NCBI GenBank assembly: GCA_015680685.1
Contig: MNCI01006929.1
Coordinates: forward strand, 824,726-888,725
Direction of reading: 5' to 3'
Source of the DNA: Gnetum montanum
Lineage: Eukaryota; Streptophyta; Gnetopsida; Gnetales; Gnetaceae
Length of the DNA stretch: 64,000 nucleotides
Under the pieces are notes generated by a model, which worked only from the letters and a program-made list of their open reading frames with translations, had not been told where the DNA came from and did no database searches. The stretch's first letter is position 1, and every line of letters begins with the position of its first letter. Below are positions 12,188 to 24,200 of this stretch, in pieces. Made by a program: the position numbers and the translations under genes.

Positions 12188-12959
12188 TTATTCTTCTACA
12201 TCTTCCCCATGCAACTTCCTCTATTCTTCTCAATATCTACTTATCTAATTCTCCTAATATTTCTTCTCATCAACATACTATGGTCAAGATATTTATAAGT
12301 GATCTATCTCATTTAGAGATCCATGAGTGTTCTGCCATTGTTACTTCATGTAAATGTGTGTTGAGTTTGAGTGAGATAGGGAGATAATCTATTAAATCAT
12401 CAATTATCAATTTACAAGCTACCTATATCATTAGAGTATGAAATATAGTCATGTCCCACATCTACGGCATAACATCTTAAATTGGTGTATAGGTGATGTT
12501 TCTCATTTCTTTCTCTGGTTTATTATTTTTTCAATTTCATAACTTTATATTTTATTTTTTCTTTCTTATATTTTTGTATTCTTCCTCTAGCTTTCCATTA
12601 TTTTTTATTCCCTTCCTCTCATCAATACATGAGTAAGGGTTTAGTGACTCTATTCTATTCTAGTGATATTTGACAGCAATTTAGATGTTGTTACCTAGAA
12701 TGATAATTTGAAGAGTAGGATAAGAGATGATGTTGATATCGATGATGTTGACACCAAAATTAACATTACAATGTCATCGTCCTATGTAATCAGTATTACT
12801 TCCCTATATATGCACTATGAGTTTCCAAAAATGAACTCTAAGTTAAACTACACTGAACTATGGGTGACTTCTAAAAACACTAACCCTATAAATACCAATC
12901 TTAAACTTAAATTCAAGACTAATTTCATAAGATCTAATAGAAATTTTTAAATTTTAAGA
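12188..12959. other. AT-rich DNA, no gene seen
   Basis: Pyrimidine-rich sequence to about 12620, then AT-rich DNA with an 80-codon plus-strand frame (12708-12950) that has no recognisable motif. It separates C2 from the truncated 3' side of minus-strand element E. The 3' LTR of one or both elements should have been here but is not recognisable. Confidence 0.4.
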
Positions 12960-13570
12960 TAACCAAAGCACTAGTACCTACATCAAGCACATCATGTGCA
13001 AGCTCCTTAGTCATTCTAGAATCTCTTATAGTTGACAAGCTTAATTGTGATACATGCACATGCTTCTTTCTTAACTTTTGCATTTGTCGACTTGGAGATT
13101 TATGTCAACTTTACCCTAGTGTTAGATAATTCAAGGACTTTATCAATGGCCTCTATATAGTAAGAGATGATAATGTCTTTAGTCTTTATAGTTGCATCTC
13201 CTTGGCAGTTGTTTCAAAAGAGGTTTGTTTCCCCAAGCAACCATTCCCCACTAATGGAAATAGTGGATCATAATGGTGACCCTTGTAGCTATGTTTAGAA
13301 CTCCTTTGTTTCCAACTCTAGGAAAATTTTGAAGTTCAGTTCCTAAAAAATTTTTTTTGGACCTCCCTACTTCTCATCTTTTTCAAGTAGGCCTCCATGA
13401 GAGTGACGTCTAGATTTGGCCTAGGTCTTAAGATCTCATCTCACTTGGACTATCCTATCACTACAATGGTAATTTGAAAAACAGATTCCACCTTAGGTTC
13501 TTCTCGTAAAGGTTCCAATGTCATGCATTACTTTGACAACTTGCTCCTATTGTTGCAGTTGTTATTTTTA
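12960..13570 (-). pseudogene. ORF2 N-terminal part, element E
   Basis: Homologous at the DNA level to 35105-35740 of element D: both contain a block centred on CATTCCCCACTAATGGAAATAG here and CACTCCCCACTGGAGG in D, with flanking words in the same order. It covers the Gln/Glu-rich start and the beginning of the N-terminal domain. The coiled coil and C-terminal tail are missing because the element is truncated near 12960. Confidence 0.65.
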
Positions 13571-15880
13571 TTATCCTCTTTCTTCCCTTAGTCTTTTCTT
13601 CCTAGGTTAAGATGGCCCAACTACATGTGGTTTCCATTTTAGTGTCATCTGAAATTACATAAATAACCATGGATTAATTATGTTAATTTCATTTTTTAAG
13701 TACAAAAACCTTTCAATCATTTTTTAAGGTTATTAATGGCAAAACATTTGGCTATTAAGATTTTGAGTGGTTGAAAATGCATAAGAATATAAAATATTTT
13801 AAAATGTGGGTTGCAAAGTTAGTTAGTGTGTTGGTATTTTCTTCTTATAATATTATTTTAGTATTATCTTAATACTTTATCTACAAGATATTAGAAAAAT
13901 TTATTAATAACTTTTAGCATTGATGCCCCCATGACGTAGAATGTACCTCCAGAAGCTCAGGGATAAAAAATGAGCCAAATTGGGTATGTTAAGAGGAAAT
14001 TATGGCTTCTTGAATGTTTTGGGCTTTGAAAATTGCAAAAAATCCATTTTTAAGGTAAAATATGAAATTGATGTTAAGAAGTCATACATATATATAATAT
14101 TTTTATACTATGTCAACAGAGATGCATCAATGTTGATGCATTGATGGAGATGTATCAATGTAGCTATTCATACAACATTTTTCACTTAAGAAACTATGGA
14201 TTTTTGAAAGGGTTTGGAAGTAAAAAAGAGCCAAATGGAAATGAGAAAATGGATGGAAATAAGGTAAACAGCCCATTATTAGATTTGTGAGCAAGAATTA
14301 GAGTGAAATGAGCATTGTGGATGCTTAGATGGGACATGTTTACAAAACAAAACAAGACAAAAGAAAGCATAAAATTGGACAATGCAAATAACCAAGATTA
14401 TAATCAATTGAATTGAGGTACATGGTGATGGGATTTAAAATAGATGATGTAAGAGCTATACAAGTGGATCCTTCCTAAAGAAGATTGTTACCCAAAAATT
14501 CCCTCACATAACTATATCATAAAGAGTTTTGTGGGTAACTTGGAAATTTAATGATGATCTAGGTTAAACACCATATCAAGATACTTGTCCCTTCAGGATT
14601 ATGCAGTTAACAAAATTGACCTTATCAAAATGGCCATGGTATGTTGCAGTTAGGTGAGAAAATGAAGTGTTAGAAAGTATTCATAGAAGAATCAAGGCCT
14701 AAGAGCTCAAATCATTGCAATAGAAGGTCCTTGTGAAGTGCGTGATTAAGGTTATCTGTATACTAACCCTATGAGGTTTTAAACCAAGTCCATACCATTA
14801 GCAATGGCCTCACATTGTTGTACACCTCCCTTTCTATCATTGTAAAACTATAAAAATCCCAAGGAACAATCATCACTTCATGAGAAGAATAAAACAAGAA
14901 GAAGGAGGTAGTTAGAGATTTTAAGGAAGAAGTTTGGACCTTAGTTAGAGAGGTTCCTTCAGGCATGAGTAACATGTCTTTTCAACCCTATAACCAATGA
15001 TTGTATTCCAAGAAATCTTCATAGAGGTGTATTTTTATTTTTCCTTTTCTTAGAAGTTGGGAACCATTACAACATCATACTTTTTTCTCAAATCACAATA
15101 GAAGTACGAATACATTTCGTATGGAATCATAAAATTTATGAAGGGAGTTAAGAAGAGAACTCAACAAATTTCTTTAAGATCACACCCTTTTCCATTTCCA
15201 CTTGGTTCTTATCCCATTCATTGGGTAACAAGATCATAAGTTATTTTAGTTTCATTGTGAAAGGAACATAGTACTACCATGATATAAATTTTATATCAAG
15301 ATAGATGGAATTGGTGGATTTCATGAACTTACTACCTCATACCATTATATACTAACAACTCACTAGTAGAAAGCATAATTCCACAAGAAAAGTTAACCTA
15401 CATATAGAAATAACAATATTAACAACTACATTTAGTAATTATTAACATTTTCAATAGTAGTACATTAAAATTAGACATTACTAAAAGAAAATTAAGAAAA
15501 AAGAAAAAGAAATAAAGTAAAATATATAAGAAAAAAGTAAATAAAGATGGAAAATTTATGAAAAATAGTTTCTAACAAAAAGATAAAAGCATTCAATCTC
15601 TCCAAGGCATCAAGCTAGTTGGTCCTTTCCCCCATTACTAAGTTGGTAGTTTGAGATTCTGAAAATAGAGTGAGCATGACCTTATGTTGAGGTGTTGTTG
15701 TAATCCTAGTTGCTTGAAAGCATTTAATGGATTTAACTTATTATATGTTGACTAGCATGTTCTTTTGAGGGCTTTTGTCTGATAGATTATCATAGCCCTA
15801 TAAGAAAAAGTTAAATGTATAATGTATGGTCCTTTGTATAGTGTTTAGAACTTAGTTTGTTGAGCACATATGTGGAATTC
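13571..15880 (-). other. Spacer between integrase and ORF2, element E
   Basis: Non-coding spacer homologous in segments to D (35741-37260 and 42730-43300) and H (55900-57400). Shared landmarks are a GAACCATTACAACATCAT-type block near 15060-15080, a SerThr-poor AT-rich stretch and the internal promoter near 14101. Short frames here are not conserved. Confidence 0.6.
14101..14170 (-). promoter_or_regulatory. Internal U3-like promoter module, element E
   Basis: On the minus strand an AATAGCTACATTGAT block and ATGCATCAACATTGATGCAT palindromes precede TATAAAA (14107-14101). Element D has the same arrangement at 36080-36152, and D's own LTR U3 has the same class of motif before its TATA box. It lies about 530 bp upstream of the ORF2 start. 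Promoter activity is inference. Confidence 0.5.
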
Positions 15881-16530
15881 CCATAAAGAACCTTGTCTCT
15901 TAATTGAAATGAAACTCTTCTTATTTTCACATCTTGTCATTGTTTGTGGGATGCCTTGTGCATTTCATTCATCATCATAACTATCCTTTCATTCTTATCT
16001 AGTGTGTTAAGTGACATTAATCTTTCCTTCTTTTTCAAGTCAATGTTTAGGTTAAGGTCACATGCAGTTGTAAGTATACAAAGTTCAATCTGAATTAAAA
16101 GTTTGGATAACTTTTTGTATACTAACTCAAAGGGAGAATAGCATATCAAAAGCTTCCATGTTGAGCAATTCGTCCATAGGGCATAGTTGAGTTTAGTACT
16201 CCAATATTTTCAATACCTACTAATGGTTCATGTCAAAATTCTTATGATCTCCTTATTAGTGACTTCTACTTGACTATTAGATTTAGCTTAGGGGTAATAA
16301 GGGATTATAATTTTATGTTTTACCCCCAAGTGTTACATCAAGTTTCAAAATGTTATGTGAGTGAAATAGGTTCCACTATAAAAAATTAGTGTCCTAAGAA
16401 CACCAAACCTATTTACCACTTATTGTTGAGAAAATTGAGCTATAGAAGAAGAAGTATATTAGGTTATGGTTGTAGCTTCAACTCATTTGGTACATTATTC
16501 AATGACAATTATAATGTAAGACTTCCCATT
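15881..16530 (-). pseudogene. Integrase C-terminal half, element E
   Basis: It holds YSPFELVYKK (16149 downward), the Athila-type segment after the integrase core. Upstream (16200-16530) are decayed versions of the third-Glu region and the second Asp region. The frame is broken many times. The other half of the gene lies at 23774-24200, beyond element B. Confidence 0.8.
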
Positions 16531-17287
16531 TGATGAGTCAGCATTTTAGTTAACCGCGATATCGCATATGTGATATCGTAGCCTGTCTTCTCATTTATAA
16601 ATAAGAGGTAGACAAATCCGATAGGAATTTTTTTGAGTTTTCTAAGTTTTAAGTTACCAGTTAGAGTTAAGTTTCTTTTTACATTTCTCAAACTTTCTCT
16701 CCCAGTGTATGCCCGCGGTGTGGTGATTGTAATTGTATGGCATCCTTATTCAAGTGTGGCGTACTTGGACACGCACATGACCAGAAATAAAGATCGAGAT
16801 TACTTCATCATTGTAGCATTCATTTAGCTTAATTAATTAATTGTTATTCATTGCTTTCTTAGCTAATATCTCTCTACCCTTATCTCCTAGTAATGCAGAA
16901 TGAGTATGACTTAATCATGAGCATTTAAGTGTGACTACTTGGTAACCTAGTAGCGTACCTAGGCCATGCACTTGGTAATCCCAGTGGTAGTCGTGCACGA
17001 GGTCCAAGATGTGTATGGATGATTAAGGAATGGATGCTCATTGTACTTAGGCTATTTTATATTCTCTCTCACCATCTTTCTCCCTTAGGTTAGTTAATAT
17101 TATTTTCCATTACACCTATGAGTAGCGTTAGTATAGAAACACATCATACACCTCACTCTGGACTAAACCATATGTGACAAAGCTAATACTAGTCTAGGTG
17201 GGAAGACAACAAACTGTGACCTAAGGATAACTATTTAGATACGACAACTAATCCATCTACAGAGTTCGATTGGATCATGCATGAAAT
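16531..17287 (+). repeat. 5' LTR of element B, 3'-truncated
   Basis: Begins TGATGAGTCAGC. U3 holds GATATC at 16558 and 16572 and a TATAAATA at 16596. An AATAAAGAT signal lies near 16786 and the TTGGTAA repeats of U5 near 16940-16980. It follows the 3' LTR closely until about 17287, where the last 70-80 bp are lost and gag-tail sequence begins. Confidence 0.9.
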
Positions 17288-18053
17288 CACCACTAAACTA
17301 GAGACACCCTTCGTATCATCTGAATCTAAATGCTTATCCAGTATAACGTCTTATTTCCCCAACTAGATCAACATACTCTATCTCACTGCATTATTATTCT
17401 TCTTAATACTATCATCCCATGCCTTCAACACAACCACCACCTTGTGTATCCTACACTTCTCCTAAATTTCAACATTCTCATCCTTTTCCTCCTTCTACAT
17501 TTCCACCAATTGTTCCTGAAGTGTCTGCACCACAGCAACAACCCACGAATGTTACTTATGCAACTATTTCCAACAACAGTGAGAGACCTCTTCAACATCA
17601 AAAGTGTTCCTTCTTTAAACATGACCATAAGAAGGGAAAACACAATTCCAAGGCCACTACATTCTCTAACTCAGCACAAGTCCAACATTGTGGTGCATCC
17701 TTCCCTCTGAATCCAATGCCTCATGTCACCTCATCAAGGCCGCCAAGTAACACTCCAACAACCATATGGCCCAATGAACACAACCATGGAGGGTAACATC
17801 CTAATCCTTGCATACCATCTTACAGTCCCAAATATCATAGTGGGTCAACCCTTTATCCAAGAACCACATCTCAAAAATTTTCCCACTATGCTTACTATAA
17901 TCAAGTGTGTGAACCCCAATGTCATAGCTATGACTAAGTTTCAATATTTCCAACATGCAAGGATCCTCATCTTTTATTTATTAATCCCTGTCATGCTCAA
18001 TCATTTAGTTATGGGGGATATCCCCCATTTTAATAACAAGAAAGATTAATAAA
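17288..18053 (+). pseudogene. gag C-terminal tail, element B
   Basis: Pro/Ser/His-rich tail with PQLD, SPKF, FPPSTFPP and APQQQPTNVTYATI in the 17419-17796 frame. A short basic segment (FKHDHKKGKHNSK) follows, then a second block that ends near the PHxxFINP-like motif about 17970. It aligns with 39850-40300 of A and 61560-60814 of I. The capsid core and Cys/His motif are deleted. Confidence 0.8.
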
Positions 18054-18588
18054 TATTTTTCATTTTCTTTAATTTTATAATTTTTGTTTTCCAATTTATC
18101 ATCTTTTAATTTCTTTTTTTTATCTTTTTTTCTTTTTATCATTTTACAAGTAATCTCATCTATGAATAAAACACTCATGTGGCTCGTTGGTTGAGGTGTG
18201 TTTTATCTTATCAAGTCTCAAGTGATCAATTATGTGGATAGTGAGCCCATTACACCCACTCATCCATTCTACAAATAAGAGGTTCTGTTCGAGGGTACAG
18301 TGATATTCTTGACATTGTTAAAACTTAAAATTAATTTCATGTTCATTATACCTAGAATGAAGAAGGATGGACCAAGAGGGAATGATTAGGCTGTGACATC
18401 AAGGGGACTTGCGGATTCTCTTCTCTTTGGTGACGTCTATGGGAGTTATCATGCAACATGGTTGTACCAAGACTCATGGAAGTAAGAGTAATCAAAGGCA
18501 CTCAAAAATACAATGGTGTTCTAGGGGGTCCCACTGGAAAGACATGCACCCATGCTTGAAGGTTGGAGGTGTCTCTAGATCCATTAAT

Positions 18589-18652
18589 TCAAAAAAAAAC
18601 GGGAAAGAAAAAGAAGAAGAAAAAAAGAAAATGAAAAGAAAAGTGCAACAAA
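18589..18652 (+). promoter_or_regulatory. Internal purine-rich tract
   Basis: About 60 bases almost entirely of A and G, including AAAAACGGGAAAGAAAAAG. Purine-rich tracts sit in the same spacer of I (about 60240-60200, minus), A (about 40386-40430), D (about 37060-37020, minus) and H (about 56915-56885, minus). Possible internal second-strand primer or simply low-complexity sequence. Confidence 0.4.
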
Positions 18653-19392
18653 ATAGAAATCACTCTTCCCTTGAACAAAATGCCAAGTGATTGTATGCCT
18701 TGTTGTTATGGTACTCTCATAGTCACTCATCATGGGATGAAACAATGCAGTGTCACTAATCAGAGGAATGGACTTGGTCCTAATCTTAGAATGACAAGTT
18801 AATGACACATTAATCATGCTTTATACACAGGATTCATTGTGACCTAGGTCAGTTACGTCATTTCCTAATCTCTACAATCCCTTCTATAGTCTGCCTCATC
18901 TCGTTGTTCATGTAATTGTAGCTCGTTTCTCCTATAGCATAAAATTCTTACCTCATTCTGGTGATACTCACATGTTTGTGTTTGTGGAACTAGTGTAGAT
19001 TACATTTAACCCTTCGAGTGCCCATAGACACTTTTAAGGATGGTTAGGCAAGGGAATTATAGGTTGGAACCTACTTTGGGGAGGACCCACTTGCATAATT
19101 CTATAATTTACACTCATAATCCATCTTCCATCCATCATTTATTACCCTCGTCATATTGTCAACAATGTTCTTTCCCTTATTATTATCCCTCCGAATTCCA
19201 ATGTTCCTATGAACCATCACATGTCCTTTTTCACTACCTTACCACCACATATCATTATTCATGCCATCAAAACTAACTGAATTACCCTAGAACCCCTTCA
19301 CAATAGCCTAATGTCCTAAGTTTATAACGTCAATTTCAAAAAGATCTTAAAAATTCGATATCTTCTATTGTGGCCTAATATTGATAAGTCGA

Positions 19393-19448
19393 GATATCGT
19401 GTACGTGATGTATCGTATGCGATATCCCATTCCTACAAACTATATATA
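19393..19448 (+). promoter_or_regulatory. Internal U3-like promoter module, element B
   Basis: GATATC at 19393 and 19421 with ATCGTGTACGTGAT between them precede TATATATA at 19441. B's own LTRs carry GATATCGCATATGTGATATC upstream of TATAAATA. The module lies about 490 bp upstream of the ORF2 start. Promoter activity is inference. Confidence 0.55.
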
Positions 19449-19912
19449 CGTGACCCCCTACAACACTTAGCGTCATTTTCAACCATTCATGTGGGGGAGT
19501 TTTTCAAATTTCTCTCTACGACTTGTGATTGCATGACCCTTGCTTTCATACCTATATCTCATTGGCTGGTCCTTTGATTTTCATTCGGTCTGAACCCACT
19601 TGAACCCAGAGTGTTTAGCTTAGTCATGGGGGAGGGGCACACATTGAATAGCACCTAAATTTTTTGAAATTCATCATCACTCGAAGGACATATTTAAGGG
19701 TAATTAGTTGTAAAATTAAGAATAAAATGTGTCAAAAACAATTTCATTCCCTTAGCTATACCAAGAAATTAAATTTGGAAACCACCTAAGAAAAGAGGAC
19801 TCAACATTATAATCTTTCAGGGACATGTTCTTCCAATAATTAATATCACATGAAAATAAAGTAAATCTATTAACTCAAGTAGTAAGGTATAACCTAACTT
19901 TGGTAACAACCT

Positions 19913-19941
19913 TACTAACAATTGGCCCCGTGTGATTGTAG
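19913..19941 (+). promoter_or_regulatory. Branch point and 3' splice site before ORF2 (B)
   Basis: TACTAAC at 19913-19919, then TGTGATTGTAG ending at 19941, directly followed by the ORF2 ATG. The branch A to AG distance is about 23 bases. The same arrangement occurs in A (41160-41189, TACTAAC) and I (minus, 59128-59100, TACTAAT then GATTGCAG). Confidence 0.6.
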
Positions 19942-22760
19942 ATGGCCTCGAAACAAGAACAGAAAGGTCCTACTCAAGGTGGGAGGAAATGACCTAGGAG
20001 CGGCGAAGGACAAGATCCTGCCAAACAACATGCAGAGTAGGAGGAAAAATCATTTAGCATCCACCAAGAGGACCCTGCTACTGTACAATTGAGGCAGATA
20101 GAAGGAGGAGCTACTGTAGTGCCTAAATAGGGACAACATCTCATGTTGCCCCAAGAGTGCATTCAGGCTATCCATGAAAGATCCACATTCACTATGATGA
20201 TTGTGAAATTAGATTTTGAATCTTTTGTAGAGTTCACTTCAGAGTCTGTTAGGGACCACCTCAAAGGATCCCCATTATGGCCTATCTTCCTTGAAAGCGG
20301 TGCCTGGTACTTAGGTGAAACGTACCAATTTTGGCATAATAAGGAACAAGGAACCACAATTAACATTTGTGGTGTGACCGTTGAATTCTCTATTTAGGCC
20401 ATTTTGAAAGTATTAAACCTTTTGAATATAGGGCCCAAGGTTGATCAATTGTCTACTCATTCAAACCTCGATGTGTGACGAGTTTGGTTGGAAAGGGCAT
20501 ATGGCAAGGAAGACAAGACGTTTGGGGAGTTGACAATGGAAGAGAGGATCTATTTCAAAATTGGAACGTATCACCTCCTCCCCATGAAGGGCTTGAAAAG
20601 GATTTCAACATATGTAGCAAGGGGATGTGTAGTGCTGATGGGAAAGGTTAATGCTAACCTGCCTCATCTATATTTCATAGAGATCCTAAGGTGGTTTGAG
20701 GAACAGAAGACAGGGAAGCTTGCATTACCCTTCACTTGTCTTATCAAGAAGTTATGCCATCATGTTGGTATCAAAGGATACACTAATGATGTCTTATCAG
20801 GAAGTTGTGCCATCGTGCATCATACGCTGAATTGTCAAAGCCACCAGCCGCAAGAAAAATCACTAGTGAGACATTGGGACCAGAATAAGAAAAAGAATAG
20901 ATAGCAGGGCCAACTGTAACTCAACCTACAAGACCCAACCAACTTCCAAGCATGGGACCCAACCAACAATAGGAAGTAGGGCCTAGCACAGGCCAGGACC
21001 AACCACCGCCACTACAAGATTATAGACCGTCGATGAGACATCTCAGGGCCATCGCTAAGACAGTTAGATGGGGAAGTCGTGATGATGCAAATCTCTTCCA
21101 TGTCATCGATGATGCCATAGAGCCCATGATTTATTTGGATCATGAAAGGGGTGAAGTGGCCATCCATATAGGAGGATGGTAAAGTACTTGGTCACAATAG
21201 ATCTTGGGAAATGCTACATCTTTCCTGGTGCAATTAGAAACTGAAGAAGGGGCCACAGTGATGGTCATGCAATAATAGGATGCAGCAGGAGTCGTAGAAG
21301 TAGTCACAGACCACATTAAAGAATCGTTCAATGTACTTTTTGTGCCATTGACAAATCTCATAGAAGCATGGGATGCTCAAACTTTGGCCAGAACATCAAT
21401 GACTCCTATGGAACATGAGGATGTGCTTGATCGATTGCTACAAATAGGACAAGTAATGACATCCCTATTTGACATCCCTCAGGATGTTACAAAAATTTGA
21501 TCAAACATCATTTCCACTAAGGGAAAGCTGGTCTTGAAAAAGGTGAGGGCCAAGCATGCTAAAGTAGAGGTGCAAAAATTGTAAGAAAATCTCGTGGCCC
21601 TACAAGCAGCACAACAAGATCCTTTGCAATTTTTTTCCATAGACCAGTTGGACAGTTTCAAAATTGAGCAACTAACCAAACTACTAATGGAGAATAAGAA
21701 GGTGGAAAAAGAAAAAGAGAAGGCTGTTTGGGATGCCTTTGTAGCACAAGCACAAACTCATGCGCATACCAAGGCACTCAAGGCCTTACAAGAGGAAAAC
21801 AAGTAGCTTATTGGTAACAACCTTTGGTTGACCTCTGTGGAAAAGCAAAAGAATGTTCTCAAAGAACATTTTCATCACTTGCAAGAACAATTCATCTGAG
21901 TCAACCAAGACATGAGCCATTTAGCTAGGGAAAATTGAACCCTCTCAATGTAGGAGGTATGTGCCATCCACCAAAAGACAACTATCAAAATTAGTGTGTA
22001 GAAAAATGAGGCTAAACGACATGAAATGCTAAAGGAGAACTTCCAGGACTAGGTGGGGATGTATAAATAGATCATTGAGAAGGAGATCCATATGGTCAAG
22101 TCCAACATCAATGCTATCAATGCTCAACACATTGACTGGTAGGCCATATTGGATACATATGCCTTTGTCCACTAGGTGAAAGTTAATAACCGGGACCTGT
22201 AGATCTAGGATCTTATAGAATACATGGAATTGGCAAACCTGTGGTATACTAACCTTGTCATGTTAACAGTAGGAAACCTGAGAATAGAGCTCAAACAATA
22301 GGTAGCTACCACCTATAGCAAATATGAAACAGAATTTGCAGAACGCAAGAAGATATTGCAAAAACTAGAGATTGCAAATTCTAAACTTGAGGTGGTGAAA
22401 GAAAGCTACCAAGGAAAAAAAGGTGTTGCAACAGATTTAGCTTGATGGCTTGTGGATTTTCAAGAATATAGAGACAAAGCCAGATCCTACGAGGAGGAAC
22501 GAAGGGTATTTTCAGCTTGGTATGTCAAGGCAAATCAAATGTTTCCGCAACTACCCTATCCATGGGAAGTGCTGACTCCATCAAACATTGGAAAATTAGC
22601 ATGGACAGTGTAAGACCTCCAAACCAAGGAGGAGAAACTCTAGGGCATACTTCAATGCCATCAAGTCCCAAGACCTGGAGCACAAGACAAGGGAAAAGCA
22701 CCTATGAAGGAGCCACCACCACCAAGAACTACATGAGTTCCATCAATCTTGTGGCTTTAG
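19942..22760 (+). pseudogene. ORF2 of element B, broken but nearly full length
   Basis: About 930 codons from ATG at 19942. Residues 1-70 are Gln/Glu-rich. Residues about 85-290 form a globular domain (SGAWYLGETYQFW, ERAYGKEDKTFGELT, KVNANLPHLYFIE, LPFTCLIKKLCHHVGI) that resembles, from memory, the 'putative plant transposon protein' family (Pfam PF20167). A Gln/Pro linker follows, then a long coiled coil (about 21500-22480) with EYMELANLWYTNLVML. The tail has FPQLPYPWEVLTPSNIG and ends in a Pro-rich stretch. A frameshift lies near 20890. The TGA at 22734 aligns with an Arg codon in I, and other in-frame stops occur. Its place after pol in D is that of env-like genes, but I see no signal peptide or membrane segment. 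Confidence 0.8.
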
Positions 22761-22916
22761 GATTTCCTTTCACATTTCTTGTGTTGTGTCTCAATTTTTT
22801 TTTAATTCCACACTATGGCATGAACCCATTCTTACCATTCAATAATCCCATACCTATCCACTGTGTAATCAATGGAGCTTATTCTCACTATAACTCGAGG
22901 ACAAGTTTTCATTCAA

Positions 22917-22927
22917 TCGTGGGGGTA
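22917..22927 (+). promoter_or_regulatory. Polypurine tract of element B
   Basis: TCGTGGGGGTA lies directly before the 3' LTR. The same core precedes the 3' LTRs of A, D, H and I. It would prime plus-strand DNA synthesis. Confidence 0.85.
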
Positions 22928-23768
22928 TGATGAGTTGCCATTTTAATTAATCGTGATATCGCGTATGTGATATCACATATGTGATATCATAACCTGTCTC
23001 CTCATTTATAAATAAGAGGTAGAAAGATCTGATAGGTATTTTTTTGAGTTTTCTAAGTTTTAAGTTAGTAGTTAGAGTTAAGTTTCTTTTTACATCTCTC
23101 AACCCTTCTCTCTCAGTGTATGCCCATAGTGTGGTGATTGTAATTGTACGACATCCTTAATCGAGTGTGACATACTTGGACACACACATGACCAGAAATA
23201 AAGATCAAGATTACTTCATCATTGCAACATTCACTTAGCTTAATTATTTAATTAATTAATAAATTGTTATTATTATTTTTATTCATTGCTTTCTTAGCTA
23301 ATATCTCTCTACCCTTATCTCCTAGTAACGTGAAATGAGTACGACTTAACCACGAGCATTTAAGTGTGACTACTTGGTAACCCAGTAGCGTACCTAGGCC
23401 ATGCACTTGGTAATCCCAGTGGTAGTCATGCATAAGGTCCAAGATGTGTACGGATGATTAAGAAATGGATGTTCATCGCACTTAGGCTAGTTTAGATTCT
23501 CTCTCACCCTCTTTCTCCCTTAGGTTAGTTAATATTATTTTCCATTACATCCAGGAGTAGTGTTAGTATAGAAACACATCATACACCTCACTCTAGACTA
23601 AACCATACGTGAAAAAGCTAATACTAGTCCAGGTGGAAAGATAGCAAACTGCGACCTAAGGATAACTGTTTAGATACCAAAACTAGTCTGTTTGCTGAGT
23701 TCAATCAGATCTTGCGTGAAATGCTCGTATTCGTATGGTTGAGTGTAGGGGTACCTCGTTACTCATCA
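22928..23768 (+). repeat. 3' LTR of element B
   Basis: It runs from TGATGAGTTGCC to ACTCATCA. Three GATATC sites (22955, 22969, 22983) lie upstream of TATAAATA (about 23008). It matches the 5' LTR closely but retains the terminal 80 bp. CCATT follows as the second copy of the target duplication. Confidence 0.92.
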
Positions 23769-23773
23769 CCATT

Positions 23774-24200
23774 GAACATGGAAGTGATGGATCCCATGAA
23801 GTATATTCTTCAAAGATTAAAAGGCTTTAGTGGTTGAATTCATTGTTGGAGCTCTTCCATCGTAGTTATCATCCTTCTAACTTGTCACTTCACCAGCATG
23901 AATAGGGAAAATAGTAAGCATTTGTGAAGATTGTTGGCCAAAAGTACTCGACTATCAAGATTTTACTGGTTATTCTCCTTCCTACATAATGGCCTTTACA
24001 AGAACCTTTGTAAGCATCTTAGATGACTCATAGTTGATCTTTATTAGGTACACATCATTGTATCAAGCTATTTATGAAGATTTTATAGAGATTGTCCTCT
24101 ATCTCTATGTAATGTTTGACCTAGTGGAGAAATTATTATTTCTTCTTATAGTCACATCTTGTATGTAAGTAGGTAGGAGAGGAATTCAGCATACTAGTTT
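23774..24200 (-). pseudogene. Integrase N-terminal half, element E
   Basis: Matches 43880-44190 of element D segment by segment: the MDPITSMFNG start of the core (next to the B insertion), the zinc-finger region and the KVCIDG-like segment are recognisable but decayed. The codons for NG at the break are where B inserted. Confidence 0.75.

Larger units (their letters stand above)
18054..19941 (+). other. Conserved spacer between gag and ORF2, element B
   Basis: Non-coding stretch conserved with A (40310-41189) and I (60800-59100). In order it has a T-rich tract after the gag stop, an AATAAA signal (18165), a GGGGGTCCCACTGGAAAGAC block (18525), a purine-rich tract (18589-18652), the block around GGAATGGACTTGGTCC (18762), the block around GAACCTACTTTGGGGAGGAC (19067), an internal TATA module (19393-19448) and the splice-acceptor-like signal at 19913-19941. 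Conservation without a shared frame suggests RNA or DNA function. Confidence 0.7.
16531..23768 (+). mobile_element. Element B: non-autonomous element with gag tail and ORF2
   Basis: Two LTRs of one family bound it. It is flanked by the perfect 5-bp duplication CCATT, and it has lost the primer site and the first two-thirds of gag by an internal deletion near 17287. There is no pol: after the gag tail comes a 1.9-kb spacer and then the best preserved ORF2 in the window. The intact target duplication shows that it moved as a unit. Its pol functions were presumably supplied in trans by an element like D. Confidence 0.9.

Noticed and set aside
17330-17710. Two overlapping 125-codon frames at 17330-17796 as separate genes
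   Set aside because: Both read the same Pro-rich gag tail of element B; only the frame at 17419-17796 matches A and I.
19886-19941. Short intron from the AAGGTATAA at 19884-19892 to the acceptor at 19941
   Set aside because: The GT-AG distance of about 55 bases is below the usual plant minimum; if the acceptor is used, the donor should be further upstream.
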